From NCBI GenBank assembly GCA_021613375.1, contig CM038705.1:10191095-10255094 (forward strand): a stretch of 64,000 nucleotides of DNA, given 5' to 3'. The notes under the pieces were generated by a model that worked only from the letters and a program-made list of their open reading frames with translations, was not told the origin of the DNA and ran no database searches. Source of the DNA: Megaleporinus macrocephalus (lineage: Eukaryota > Chordata > Actinopteri > Characiformes > Anostomidae). The translations under genes were made by a program, and so were the position numbers. Of the stretch, positions 36,704 through 49,059 are shown in pieces. How positions within the stretch are numbered: the stretch's first letter is position 1; every line of letters begins with the position of its first letter.

Positions 36704-36956
36704 GTCAAGACTGAAGGTTTAAGTCAGTCTTTTTCTCGTCCTAGCGTTTCGATAAAATCAACCATGTTTAATATTAAGTTTTATATAAGTCTTAAGTCTT
36801 GGCTCACGCAAATAGTGATGTGAACATTGTCGACAACCAATAGGAGCTCTTTTCCACGATCAGACGGAAAGCCGCGAGGCAAGTACAGGAATGTCTGGTG
36901 GGTAAAGAAGTTAGACATGGAGGGGAGTCCAAGCGAGGGTTCGGAAACTGCGGTTC

Positions 36957-37184
36957 TCCTGGACTTTACAAAAGGAGGAGAAACTGGTGGAGCTGTGGAG
37001 TGAGCTGTGGAGTGAGCTGTGGAGTGAGCTGTGGAGTGAGCAAGAGTGCCCCTTTCACGTGTCTTCACGTTTATACCACGACAGAGTGGAAAAGGACAAA
37101 AGAATAACAGAAATCGCTGAAGCTCTCAAAATCCCCCCTGAACTGGGCTACAGTGTTTACAAGCGAACCCTACATTTCAGCTGA
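36957..37184 (+). pseudogene. MADF-domain protein fragment (transposon-derived)
   Basis: One frame reads QKEEKLVELWSE, then three more LWSE units, then QECPFHVSSRLYHDRVEKDK and TEIAEALKIP. This is the N-terminal two-thirds of a MADF DNA-binding domain as in PIF/Harbinger accessory proteins and host MADF factors. The 12-bp GTGGAGTGAGCT unit is repeated four times at 36987-37036, and after EALKIP the frame leaves the domain and stops. Almost certainly dead. Confidence 0.65.
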
Positions 37185-37189
37185 ATATG

Positions 37190-37787
37190 CTAGCTTCAAT
37201 CATATAAATGGGAAATAATCTCAAAAGGAATCTAGTAGCAGTAAATAGTGACTCTGAAAGACCCCCAGTCTTTGCAAAATCATAGCCTGTGACTAGTGTG
37301 TGACTAAAAGTCTGTGACTAGTCTTTATATCTATTAAACATCTTTTCAGAGTCTTTTCTAGTATGGTCAGCATAACTCAACGCACCCTATTTAAGTCCAC
37401 CTGACTACAGGTACAACTGCATGGCCGACCTGCATGGCCAGGTCGTTATCAACTGGTCTTGGGCGGTTCCTGCCATAAAGCAACAGATTCTGCTGAGCCA
37501 TAAACTTTATGAAGGTCTTCTGTATAAACAAGCTTTTTAACTGACGCCATAGTATGTAAGAAATATTTACAACAGTCCCAAACCAAAAAAACAAAACAAT
37601 GAAGGAAAGAATAAAGTTGAGTGTCTGGTGTTGGAGTGACAGATCGCTGTTCTTTGAGACTGTAGCCTTGTTTCTTAATGATTGTTGAATCTTTAATGAT
37701 TGTGATTTAATGAATAAGCTACTCTGTCAGCTACACATCCATAACACAACAGCAGCAGCACTGCACGAGCTCCCGAGCCTGCTGTGT
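37190..37787. other. no gene seen
   Basis: Mixed sequence with no recognisable exon or repeat family. Confidence 0.4.
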
Positions 37788-39113
37788 GAGCCCCCTAGTG
37801 TATCTGTTCACTAGTGTGTGTATAAATGCAGGTGTTTCACTGCCCCCTAGTGTGTGTATATATGTGGGTGTTTCACTGCCCCCTAGTGTGTATGTTCACT
37901 AGTGTGTGTATATGTGGGTGTTTCACTGCCCCCTAGTGTGTATTGTTCACTAGTGTGTGTATATATGTGGGTGTTTCACTGCCCCCTAGTGTGTATGTTC
38001 ACTAGTGTGTGTATATATGTGGGTGTTTCACTGCCCCCTAGTGTGTATGTTCACTAGTGTGTGTATATGTGAGTGTTTCATTGCCCCCTAGTGTGTATGT
38101 TCACTAGTGTGTGTATATATGTAGGTGTTTCACTGCCCCCTAGTGTATATGTTCACTAGTGTGTGTATATATGTAGGTGTTTCACTGCCCCCTAGTGTGT
38201 ATGTTCACTAGTGTGTGTATATATGTGGGTGTTTCACTGCCCCCTAGTGTGTATGTTCACTAGTGTGTGTACATATGAGTGTTTCATTGCCCCCTAGTGT
38301 GTCTGTTCACTAGTGTGTGTATATATGTGGGTGTTTCACTGCCCCCTAGTGTGTATATGTGAGTGTTTCACTGCCCCCTAATGTGTGTATAAATGCAGGT
38401 GTTTCACTGCCCCCTAGTGTGTGTGTTCAGTAGTGTGTGTATATATGTGGGTGTTTCACTGCCCCCTAGTGTGTATGTTCACTAGTGTGTGTATATGTGG
38501 GTGTTTCACTGCCCCCTAGTGTATATGTTCACTAGTGTGTGTATATATGTAGGTGTTTCACTGCCCCCTAGTGTGTATGTTCACTAGTGTGTGTATATGT
38601 GGGTGTTTCACTGCCCCCTAGTGTGTATGTTCACTAGTGTGTGTATATATGTGGGTGTTTCACTGCCCCCTAGTGTGTATCTTCACTAGTGTGTGTATAT
38701 ATGTGGGTGTTTCACTGCCCCCTAGTGTGTGTGTTCACTAGTGTGTGTATATGTGAGTGTTTCATTGCCCCCTAGTGTGTCTGTTCACTAGTGTGTGTAT
38801 ATATGTGGGTGTTTCACTGCCCCCTAGTGTGTATATGTGAGTGTTTCACTGCCCCCTAGTGTGCGTGTTCACTAGTGTGTGTATATAAGTAGGTGTTTCA
38901 CTGCCCCCTAGTGTGTGTATATATGTGGGTGTTTCACTGCCCCCTAGTGTGTATGTTCACTAGTGTGTGTATATATGTGGGTGTTTCACTGCCCCTAGTG
39001 TGTGTGTTCAGTAGTGTGTGTATATAGGTGGGTGTTTCACTGCCCCCTAGTGTGTGTCCAGTAGTGTGTGTGTTTCACTGCCCCCTAATGTGTGTGTTCA
39101 GTAGTGTGTGCCA
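37788..39113. repeat. 52-bp minisatellite, about 26 copies
   Basis: The unit is TGCCCCCTAGTGTGTATGTT, CACTAGTGTGTGTATATATG, TGGGTGTTTCAC. Shorter forms lack the CACTAG block or a TA pair. The words CCTAGTG and CACTAG make internal short palindromes. Non-coding. Confidence 0.95.
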
Positions 39114-39579
39114 CCCAACTTTACTGATACTGAAGTGCCTCTGAGCTCGTAGTTTCTCTGTAGTTCAAGAAAATACTTCTGTAAGTCTGTAAGCCCCTTC
39201 ATATCGTCCTCCTGTCCTTCTATGGTGTTTACTGAGTCTGTAGGAATATCACAGACAGAGACGGAGAGAAATACAGAGAGAACATTCGTTACTGTGTTGA
39301 GTTACTTCTATTCACTGGTATAGAGAGTCTGTGTGAAATGATAGCTGAGCACAGTCTGAGGTAAAGGTGAGCTGGTTTAATGGAGGCTGACAGTATTAGA
39401 CATAAATATGAAGGGAAAAGCAGATGAGAAGAAAAAAAGGAGTAAACAGAGGAGAGACGTGTCATGCTATCTCATTAATGGTGGCAGGAAAGAGAATGGA
39501 GGGATGAAGCGTGAATGAGTGCTTTTGTTTCGTCTGTGAAGGGAAAAGGTTACAAACGTCCTTAAAGGACACAGTTAGA
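39114..39579. other. no gene seen
   Basis: Spacer between the 52-bp array and the purine tract, with no recognised feature. Confidence 0.4.
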
Positions 39580-40682
39580 TCGGCCATCAGGAGAGAGAGA
39601 GAGAGAGTGAGAGAGAGAGAAGGAAAAAAGACAAAGGACGTGAGAGAGAAAGTGAGAGAAAATGAGGGAGAGAGAGAAAGAAGTGGACACAGAGAGAGAA
39701 GCAGAAGGAGAATATATACGGGCAATACAAGTGATATTTGTCAGAGAGAGAAAGAAAGGAGAAGAAAAAGAGGAGAGAGATAAAAAAAGATAAAAGAGAG
39801 GAGAGAGGACAAAAAGGGAGGGAAAGAAGAGAGAGATAAAGGAAAAGAGCAATGAGAAAAAGAGGGAGAAAGTGGTGAAGGAACAGAGAAGGGGAGAGAA
39901 ATAGGGGCAAAGATGGAGGGACAGAGAGAGGGAGAGAGAGATAGAGAGAGAGACATGGAGATACAGGAAGAGGAACAGGCAAAGAGGGAAAGGGAGAGTG
40001 AGGGATAGTGGGAGAAAAAGATAAAGTGAAGGACAGAAAGAGAAAGGGTAGGAAAGAGAGAGACAAAGAAGGACAGGAAGAGAGAAGGAGAGTGAGAGAA
40101 GGAGAGAGGGAAAAAGAGATGGGGAGATAGAAGAAAAGAGAGGGAGACAGGGAGTGAGTGAGAGAGAGAGGAAGACAGGGGGGAGAAAGAGAGAAAGGGA
40201 GAGAGAGATAGAGTACGAGAGAAAGGCAGGGAGTGAGTGAGACAGTGAGAGAGAGGAAGAGAGAGAGAGAGAGGGTAAGAAAGAGAGAGACAAAGGGGTG
40301 AATGAAGACAGCGAGAGAGAAGGAGAGAAAGGAAACGAGTGAGAGAGAGAGAGAGGGTAAGAAAGAGAGAGACAAAGAAGAACAGAAAGAGAGAAGAGAG
40401 TGAGAGAAGCAGAGAGGGAGAAAGACGGGGAGAGAGAAGAAAAGGGAGGGAGACAGGGAGAGAGAGAGGAAGAGAGAGAGAGAATGAGAGAAAGGGAGGG
40501 ACTGAGTGAGACAGTGAGAAAGAGAAAGAGAGAGAGGAAGAGAGAGAGAATGAGAGAAAGAGAGGGACTGAGTGAGACAGTGAGAAAGAGAAAGAGAGAG
40601 AGGAAGAGAGAGAGAATGAGAGAAAGAGAGGGACTGAGTGAGAGAGAGGGACATATATATATACATATTCATATATAGAGAA

Positions 40683-40745
<63 letters not shown>

Positions 40746-41165
40746 AATATATAGAGATGGAGGGAGAGAGAGAGAGAGAAAGAGAAAAAGATAGAGAGAG
40801 AAGAAAGGGGAGAATGAATAGAGGGAGAGAGATAGAGAGAGGAGAGAATGAAGACAGGGAGAGAGAGAAGGAGAGAAAGGAAGTGAGTGAGAGAGAGAGG
40901 GATATATATATACACAAATATATAGAGATGGAGGGAGAGGGAGAGAGAGAGAGAGAGGAAGAGAAAAAGATAGAGAGAGACAAAAGGGGAGAATGAATAG
41001 AAGGAGAGAGATAGAGAGAAAGGAGAGAATGAAGACAGGGAGAGAGAGAAGGAGAGAAAGGAAGTGAGTGAGAGAGGGATATATATATATACAAATATAT
41101 AGAGATAAAGGGAGTGAGGGAGAGAGATGGAGGGAGAGAGAGAGAGAGAGAGAGGGAGAGATGCT
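39580..41165. repeat. 1.6-kb polypurine (GA-rich) tract
   Basis: The plus strand is nearly all A and G for about 1.6 kb, broken by a (TA)n run at 40686-40740 and short ATATATATACA patches at 40653, 40905 and 41080. The unit GAGAGAGGGACTGAGTGAGA recurs near 40490, 40560 and 40625, and a roughly 180-bp block containing GAAGGAGAGAAAGGAAGTGA recurs. Minus-strand Leu/Ser frames of up to 442 codons are artefacts. Confidence 0.93.
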
Positions 41166-41370
41166 GGAATAACAGAGTGAATTTATATATATTTACAGTC
41201 GTATGAGAAAGGAAGCAGAGACACAGCAGTTACCATGCCAACCGTGGAGTACACAGACAGTTTTCTCCTCTGGGTGAAACCATTTTCTGTGAGTGGCTCA
41301 CGCACAGCGCATGTGGGGCTCTCTGAGTGGGAGAGAGGTGTAAAACACATCCATCAATCCCTCTATACTT

Positions 41371-42188
<818 letters not shown>

Positions 42189-42189
42189 A

Positions 42190-42590
42190 TAGACTGCCCA
42201 CTCTCGCTGCTTCCTCCGCAAGCCACTTTGTAACCCACCTCTACCTCCCTCCTCCTCCTTGTTGGGTCTCATTGACTTCATGTCTTCTTGTTGTTATTGA
42301 TGTCTGGGTTCTGTTGGGGGTCTATCTCCTGATCTCTTGGATATAGGCACAGCAGAACCATGCCACCACATATAACGTATACTGATGAAACCATGAGTAG
42401 CTGCTGTAGACTGCCCACTCTCGCTGCTTCCTCTGCAATCCACCTTGCAAGTAACTTGCTTCCATCCCAAGTCCTTATTTAACATCTTGTTATTGTGATT
42501 CATGCTCTGTTTTGGGTTCTGTTGGGGGTCTGTCTGCTGATCTCTTGGTTTTAGGCTTGCACATGGACGAGCCAGGAGGTCCTAGAACAG
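42190..42590. repeat. diverged 217-bp tandem duplication
   Basis: GACTGCCCACTCTCGCTGCT begins at 42192 and 42409, and GGGTTCTGTTGGGGGTCT recurs at about the same spacing. Internal indels indicate an older duplication than that at 44524. Confidence 0.8.
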
Positions 42591-42597
42591 AGCCATA

Positions 42598-42800
42598 CCA
42601 GCAAATCGCTGCTGTACAGGAGAGACCAAAAACATACTTTACTTTCCATGTGAGTCAATGGAACCAGAAGTTTTTCCAAGCTATTTTGGAGCACTTCTAT
42701 TGGTCCATTCATCATGAAATTTTCACACAATGTAAACGACCATTGGCGTGTTTAAATGATGTAGAAAACTTAAAATCAACAAAAATGGAAATTCTTAGAT
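42598..42800 (+). repeat. fold-back family, single arm
   Basis: GCTGTACAGGAGAGACCAAA, GTGAGTCAATGGAACCAGAA and TTGGTCCATTCATCATGAAA, in the same order as at 5845-6095. Confidence 0.85.
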
Positions 42801-43052
42801 TCCAGCAGGGAATCAGGCTTGACTCTTTGTCAACTTTGTGTTTCGTTATTATATGAATCCCTGGCTTCAGAGGCATTCTGATGGAGGGGAGTGTAAAGTA
42901 GTATACTTTGAAGAGTCTCAAGTTTGTTTGTTGTTGTTTTTTTTTGGGGGGGGGTGCATATTAACAACAAAGCAATAGTAGTTGCTGACAAACAAAAACT
43001 GAATTCAGGTAAAACACAACCGACGATACAGAATCTTCACTCTAAAGTAGGA

Positions 43053-43149
43053 GTGTGCCATATCATATCGTACACAATATCACCAACATTTCTGAATATC
43101 GTGAATGATACTATACCCTGAAATATCATGCCATATCACCCATCCCTAA
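43053..43149. mobile_element. short hAT-like MITE
   Basis: Begins TAGGAGTGTGCCATATCATA and ends CATATCACCCATCCCTA; the ends are inverse and the interior is TATCG-rich. No duplication confirmed. Confidence 0.5.
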
Positions 43150-43384
43150 TTATCACATCAGGGTACTACTTTTACTGTTTTTAACAAAAGAAAAATTCAG
43201 ACTTTTCTCATTTCCCATCATATATCTACTAGAGACAGATTTTATCTGTCCAGTATCATTCACTTTACTTCAGTCCTGGATATATGGAGATATTTGGAGT
43301 GCATTATTTAGTATCCTGACATTCTGGATCATTGACTTCTGTTACAATCTGATAAAAATTCTTGTATTTTTTAATATCTTAGTT

Positions 43385-43565
43385 AGGGGTGTGCCATATC
43401 ATATCGTAAACATTAATCAAATTAAATTTTCATTTTGTTGCAGTAGTGTATTCTTGAAATATTTATTTTAATTCAATGTTTTGTCATATCCCCAAGAGTA
43501 TCGTTATCGCAAAAATACCATAAAATATTGTGATATTATTGTAGAGCCATATTGCCAACCCCTAA
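43385..43565. mobile_element. short hAT-like MITE, related copy
   Basis: Begins TTAGGGGTGTGCCATATCAT and ends ATATTGCCAACCCCTAA; the terminal 10 bp are near-perfect inverted repeats. Resembles the element at 43053-43149 at its left end. Confidence 0.6.
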
Positions 43566-43802
43566 TATAAAGCATACATCTGCTCACTTTTCTGTCCATT
43601 CTGTCCAGAGAAGACAAGTTTAAGTTTAAATCAGAAACAGCCAACTTAAAAACCCAAACCTAAATCACCCTAATGCCATGAAATATGTTTGTGGTCCATA
43701 TCTTACCTGTAACGACTCAATGCACTTAAGTAACGTTAGATGTTTGATATTTTCACAAAGCACATACATTAGTTTTCAGCTTTGGATGGGTAAAAAAACA
43801 AC

Positions 43803-44527
43803 ATACACTTTGCCAAAAGTATTTGCCCATCTAACTTTATAGGGACGTCTCATTCTTAATCCATAGGGTTTAATATGACGTCGGTCCACCCTTTGCAGCT
43901 ATAACAGCTTCAACGCTTCTGGGCAGGCTCTCCACATGGTTTAGGAGTGTGTTTATGGGATTTTTTACCAATTTGTGAGGTCAGACACTGATGTTGGATT
44001 GTCAGACAGGGAAGCGTGATCTGTCACTCCAGAGAAAACATCTCCACTGCTCTAGAGTCCAATGGTGGCATGCTTTACACAATGCTTTGCATTGGGCTTG
44101 GTGATGTAAGGCTTGGATGTAGCTGCTCAGCCATGAAAACCCATTCCATGAAGCTCTCTACACTCTGTTCTTGAGCTGATCTGAAAACCACATATAATAT
44201 GGAGGTCTGTAGCGATTGACTCAGCATCTGCTGACCCCGCTCTGTTCCTGTTCCCAATTGATTCCACTTTGTTATAACACCACTGACAGTAACTGTGGAA
44301 TATTTAGTAGTGAGGAAACTTCATAACTGTACTTGTTGCACAGGTGGCATCCTATCACGATACCACACTGGAGTTCACTGAGCTCCTGAGAGCCACCCAT
44401 TCTTTCACTAATGTGTGTAGAAGCAGTCTGCATGCCTAGATGCTTGGTTTTCTACAGCTGTTGCCATGGAAGTGATTAGAACACCTGAGTTCAATGAATT
44501 TGATGATACGTTTGGCAGTATAGTGTA
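43803..44527 (-). mobile_element. Tc1-like transposon, internally deleted
   Basis: The left end ACACTTTGCCAAAAGTATTT and the right end, inverted, ACACTATACTGCCAAACGTA are matching Tc1-type termini. The interior carries segments of a Tc1 family common in fish (GAAGCGTGATCTGTCACTCC, CTCCACTGCTCTAGAGTCCA, TGTTGCACAGGTGGCATCCT). The transposase lies on the minus strand but a large central part and the reading frame are lost, leaving about 725 bp. Confidence 0.85.
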
Positions 44528-44723
44528 TATACTCTTCTAACCACAAACAGAGATTGAACAACTGCCGCATAAAAACGAACTGAAGAAAGTCTAATAAACA
44601 CTGTAGAGCTGACTGTTGTGCAAGTGTATATACTCTTCTAACCACAAACAGAGATTGAACAACTGCCGCATGAAAACGAACTGAAGAAAGTCTAATAAAC
44701 ACTGTAGAGCTGACTGTTGTGCA
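44524..44723. repeat. 100-bp tandem duplication
   Basis: GTGTATATACTCTTCTAACC starts at 44524 and again at 44624. The copies differ at essentially one base (GCATAAAAA or GCATGAAAA). The junction coincides with the right end of the Tc1-like element. Confidence 0.93.
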
Positions 44724-44729
44724 AGCCTG

Positions 44730-45665
44730 TACAAGTTTCGATGACACTGTGGCTAGACTTCAACAGTCCAAACAGGCTAAAGTTAGCTTCTTCTTTAAAT
44801 TTCTGTTCCAGCTTAAATGTTCCACCAGTTGGCATGCTAGCGCCCAACCAGGCAACTAGGCACGGCTGCTGAACGGTTTAAGGTGGAACGGGAAATCCAA
44901 ATGAAAAGCCTCAGCTTCATCAAACGTCTATCTTTGGTATGAGGGTTGCAGGTGGAAGTAACATGTATGTATGGTGTGCGCTCTTGTGTTTATACATCAA
45001 CTCCAAACTCTACCGGCCCACTGGGAATTCTCCCGACTCTCCAGATGACCCACGCTGGCGTGGCTGTTCATTAATAAAGCACAGGGACGGATGAAATATA
45101 GTCAGGGTGGGCTGCGTGGTTCATGGCTGTGGTAATGACAGCAGTGCATCCCATTTGGCATCCCATTTGATGTTGTGAAGGCTGAAAGAGCTGAGAAAGC
45201 TAAATAAACCTTCAGCAGACCCAATAAACAGGAGAACGTTTCAGCCATCTCCCCATAACGTTACCACAATCTGCTCTCATCACCGTGTCATAGGTAGACA
45301 GTTAGGTGACGGATTTGTTGAGGGTTCACAGTTTAACTAGACAATAAATGCAGATAACAGCAACAACAGCAGAGCTCATATAACTTAAGCTAATGTACAG
45401 TTATCAGAGATTAACCCCATCAGGCCTGGATAAATACATAGCTGACTCACTTTTGCAATAACAATGAAGTTTTATGGCGTAGTTAATGGGATAGATTGAA
45501 TATCGCTGACTCCTCCGCAGACCAAATAATTATAGGACGATGTTTAGACTAATTTACTAAAGATGTCTGCACATTATGAATGGTAAGATTTACAGATTTG
45601 CAACTTTCTGATTGGCTCATTTTCTTGGAACAGAAGCCACATTGAGTGTTACGAGCTTTACAGCT
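44730..45665. other. no gene seen
   Basis: Mixed, mostly low-copy-looking DNA with no exon or transposon end recognised. Confidence 0.4.
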
Positions 45666-45670
45666 TACAT

Positions 45671-45976
45671 AGTCGAGTCACATTATTATGATACTTTCAT
45701 TCAGACCCCTATACATATATATCACATGGCTAGAAATGGCCCAGATTGGTTGCAAGAGCTGATCAAGAGCATCTGTGGGACCACCTGGATCGTCGTGTTC
45801 ACTCTATGGAACCTTCCCCCATGCCCCCTCCAGCAGCTGTGGGATGCACTGCAGTCAGCATGACTCCAGATACCTGTGACAACCTACTAGGACCTTACTG
45901 AGTCTCCTGGTCCGTCTAGCTGCTGTCTTTGCTGCACACTCTGGAAATTAGCTGGTCATAATAATGTGACTCCACT
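45671..45976 (+). mobile_element. Tc1-like element, short, with transposase C-terminal relic
   Basis: Perfect 16-bp terminal inverted repeats AGTCACATTATTATGA at 45676-45691 and 45956-45971. Inside, the plus strand encodes NGPDWLQELIKS, then WNLPPCPLQQLWDALQSA and a stop, resembling the C-terminal end of a Tc1-family transposase. The N-terminal and catalytic regions are deleted. Confidence 0.75.
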
Positions 45977-46130
45977 GTTTAGATGTCAGAAACTGTCTCT
46001 TCTTTTGTAGTGTCTCTGGTTGTACCAGTGCAGCTGGCTACCCCAGGTTGGCTGGCTGCTAACTCACTCGCCCTAGTTAGTGGATTCTAGTATCAATGGC
46101 AACGTAATGTCTAGTCAGTTGTTCTTCCAG

Positions 46131-46131
<1 letters not shown>

Positions 46132-46193
<62 letters not shown>
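46132..46193. repeat. (AC)n microsatellite
   Basis: About 30 uninterrupted AC units. Confidence 0.97.
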
Positions 46194-46194
<1 letters not shown>

Positions 46195-46789
46195 TAGTTG
46201 TTATATGTTTTGTCTTCGGTTTAACAAATCAGTAAAAATCCACTTGTTCCATCAGATTTCTAAACATGCTACGGCATATGGGAAAGTTTTTTAGAGGTAT
46301 CCTGGTCATAGATATGTATGATAGATTATGGGTGTGTCCCAAAACCTAGTGAGTGTCTAAGTAGGCTGTCTAGGTTGCAGCTGTTTGAGTAGCAGTGTTC
46401 TCTCCTCATCTCTCCTCATAAAACAGGTTACTGAGACTCTAGTTAGAGAGAGACTGCGTCACGGCTTGTTCCCCCTAACTGCAGCAAGTGACCTGTGCTT
46501 TAGCTGGATGCTAAGCTACCAGCCAGCATCCAAAACAATAGCCATAGGCTTAAAAATCCGCTAGCATAAATGCTAATGGCTTAAGTATAAAACTGCTAAA
46601 TGGGGAACGACTCGTTACAGAGTTGATAATAAAACACTGTTTTGTGTGATTATATGACCAGAAACACATTAAAACTCCAGAGAAAATCAAAATAACTTCT
46701 TGCCTTTCAAAAAAACGAGCCAATCACAATATACTGCAAATCCCTGAATCTTACTATTCGTAGTGTGTGGACAGTCTAGCCCAACAACT

Positions 46790-46912
46790 ACACCATTAAA
46801 GTGGATGAGTGGGTCCAGAGAATGCTACTAAAACATTCCCCAGACCATAACCCCAGCTGCCACCAACGCACTGCCAGGAAGTGGCCATAATAATGAGACT
46901 CGACTGTGTAGT
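46790..46912 (-). mobile_element. Tc1-like element fragment (related to 45671-45976)
   Basis: Ends CCATAATAATGAGACTCGACTG, written here as CCATAATAATGAGACTCG plus ACTG, which matches the terminus of the 45671-45976 element. The upstream part (ATTCCCCAGACCATAACCCC) is transposase-derived and out of frame. Confidence 0.6.
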
Positions 46913-46989
46913 TTCAGCAGAGACGCTCCCAAACTTTGGCACACAGTTGCGGCTACACTTGTTTTGTGGCTCCAGTGCAGCTAAAACTA

Positions 46990-47300
46990 AAGTATCAAAG
47001 TTCAAGCATGTCTGGTCTGGGACTAGATTTGGGAAAGCTGTGTAAATTTGCTTTCTGGCTGAAACATGCCTTTAAGCTGTAAATCAGTGGGAAAGTGTGG
47101 TCAATCTCAGTGACCTGTATGATTCAGTGCGGGTGGGGGGGTGCCAGACGTGCTCGCTGTGAGCTGTGCGCTGCTAAGCGCTCGGTGACGTGGGCTGAAA
47201 TCTCCTGTTCACGACGCCGGTCCATTAGGCTCCATTAAAGGGCTGCAATGAGTGCCTGGACGGCTAGCTGCTGGACACTCGCGCCGTAATTTCAGCCTCC
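46990..47300. other. candidate conserved non-coding DNA
   Basis: Balanced composition, no internal repeats and no transposon ends (for example CTGCTAAGCGCTCGGTGACG, GGCTCCATTAAAGGGCTGCA). The lack of repeats is the only evidence; conservation is untested. Confidence 0.25.
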
Positions 47301-47384
47301 TTTCAATCATTTACTTACACACACTCTCTTTCCCCACTTCCTCACTCTCTAACTCGCTCGCTAATTCACTGTCCAACTCACTCT

Positions 47385-47500
47385 CTAACTCACTGCTTCT
47401 CAACCCTGGTCCCCGGGGGCCCGCCGCTCAGCACTTTGTAAAGTTTTCCCTGCTCCCCACACACCTGATCCAGCTGGTCAGCTCATTAACTGCCCATTAT
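47385..47500. repeat. interspersed repeat fragment
   Basis: CTCAACCCTGGTCCCCGGGG and ACACACCTGATCCAGCTGGT match a common fish repeat end. A matching short fragment occurs near 48765-48800 (GAGAAACGCTGCTCTAG). Family not named. Confidence 0.5.
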
Positions 47501-47730
47501 TGAGTTAAAGGTGCTGTAGAACGCATTTATTCAGACCTTTAAATTGTTCTCTGATGTCTACATAGACGGTATGCGACTTCTAGGTGTTGTTTTACACGCC
47601 CATGTACTCGTGAGGATGCTCCTACAATGAAACAAATGTTGATTTTATTTTTACTTCAAACCAGCCAATCAGTGAGTAGAGCTCATGAAAATATTTATTT
47701 TTCCATATATATAGGTGCTGACACAAGAAG

Positions 47731-47732
<2 letters not shown>

Positions 47733-47814
<82 letters not shown>
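47733..47814. repeat. (TA)n microsatellite
   Basis: About 40 uninterrupted TA units. Confidence 0.97.
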
Positions 47815-47817
<3 letters not shown>

Positions 47818-48414
47818 GGCAAGCCGTTTAGGAAATATTTATATATATAGAATGACTGAAAACTCTGAATATATGGAATGAACCTTAAGAATATAGAATG
47901 AAAGTCTGAATATATGGAATGAAACTTGAGAATACAGAATGAAAGTCTAAATATACACAGCATGGCTGCTACTTACAGGTTACTGTTGGGGTTGTGGTGC
48001 CAATAAAGGTGGAGCTGCTCGTCTCTTCAGTTTCTTCAGTGTTAAACGTTCAGCCAAGCAGCTCTACGTTTGGTTTTTGGAAAACTGTCCCAAAAAGCTG
48101 TGCTGAAGTTGGTTTCCTATTCGCCTGCTAGCTTGCTTTGAGAAGTTTCTGTTCCACCTTAAATATAGTGTTATAGTTATATTTTGCGACTGTACAAGCT
48201 GTGAGAGTTAAGGTGGAACAGAGCATTTGATTAAGAAACTAGAGAGTAGGAAGCAACTTCAGCCTTGTTTTAGGGTGAACATCAACTATGTACCATTGAT
48301 GATTCCTTGGGAAGGGAATGAAAGGTGCCATCTTCACAGCCTGGAACTGTAGTTTCCCCTCATTGCTTCATTTCATTGCTGTTATTCTTGTATGCATGTT
48401 TAGGGGTGTACATA

Positions 48415-48640
48415 TCACCGCTGTCCAATGACAACAAGTCTCGAAAATTGCAACTTTACAGGAGAGAACAAAAACATCCTTTACTTTCAATGAAAGTCAA
48501 TGGAACCAGAATTTTCTTCTATTGGTCCATTCATCATGAAATTTTCACACAATGTAAACAGCCATTGGCATGTTCAAATGATGTAGAAAACTCAAAATCG
48601 ATGGAGATACGTGTTTTTCATTGGGTAGTGACGATATTGA
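48415..48640 (+). repeat. fold-back family, single arm
   Basis: GCAACTTTACAGGAGAGAAC, AAAGTCAATGGAACCAGAAT, TTGGTCCATTCATCATGAAA and GATGGAGATACGTGTTTTTC, same order as 5845-6095. Confidence 0.87.
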
Positions 48641-49059
48641 AGTGAAGACTGTTACAGAACAGTGTGTTGATTTTACCATCAACTTTTTTAAAGAAATTGT
48701 ATTTGAAGAAGGATCTACAGTGTTTGAGGCTCAACAGGCAAAGCACTGAAAGTACAGGACACTGCGCCTCCAGATCAAGAGTTGAGAAACGCTGCTCTAG
48801 CTCACTCTGACTCCCTGTAAATCACTGTGACTTATTCTTAATCTCTAATTCACTCCTTAATTCAGCAAGAATTCAGAAGCGATCTTTTTACAGACTACAG
48901 AAATATAAGCTAGTGGATCACACCAGGCTGAAGCTCTCTGTTCTCCAGCTTGTTATCAGAAATTTCCCTGTTCCACCTTAAATGGTGCAGCTAGAATAGG
49001 AAGCCAACTTCAGATTCACAATACGACATGACACACCCCTACTAGTTATATATACACAC

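Larger units (their letters stand above)
36079..37190 (+). mobile_element. PIF/Harbinger relic with nested insertions
   Basis: The left part reads CTTACACCAAACGGTTTTCA, similar to fish Harbinger ends. The right part holds the MADF-domain relic at about 36957-37184. The element is interrupted by a hAT insertion at 36179-36703. The outer right end was not located. Classification is an inference from the MADF fragment, which PIF/Harbinger accessory proteins often carry. Confidence 0.5.

Noticed and set aside
39562..40915. 442- and 243-codon Ser/Leu frames
   Set aside because: Artefacts of the polypurine tract; the membrane-like composition is meaningless.
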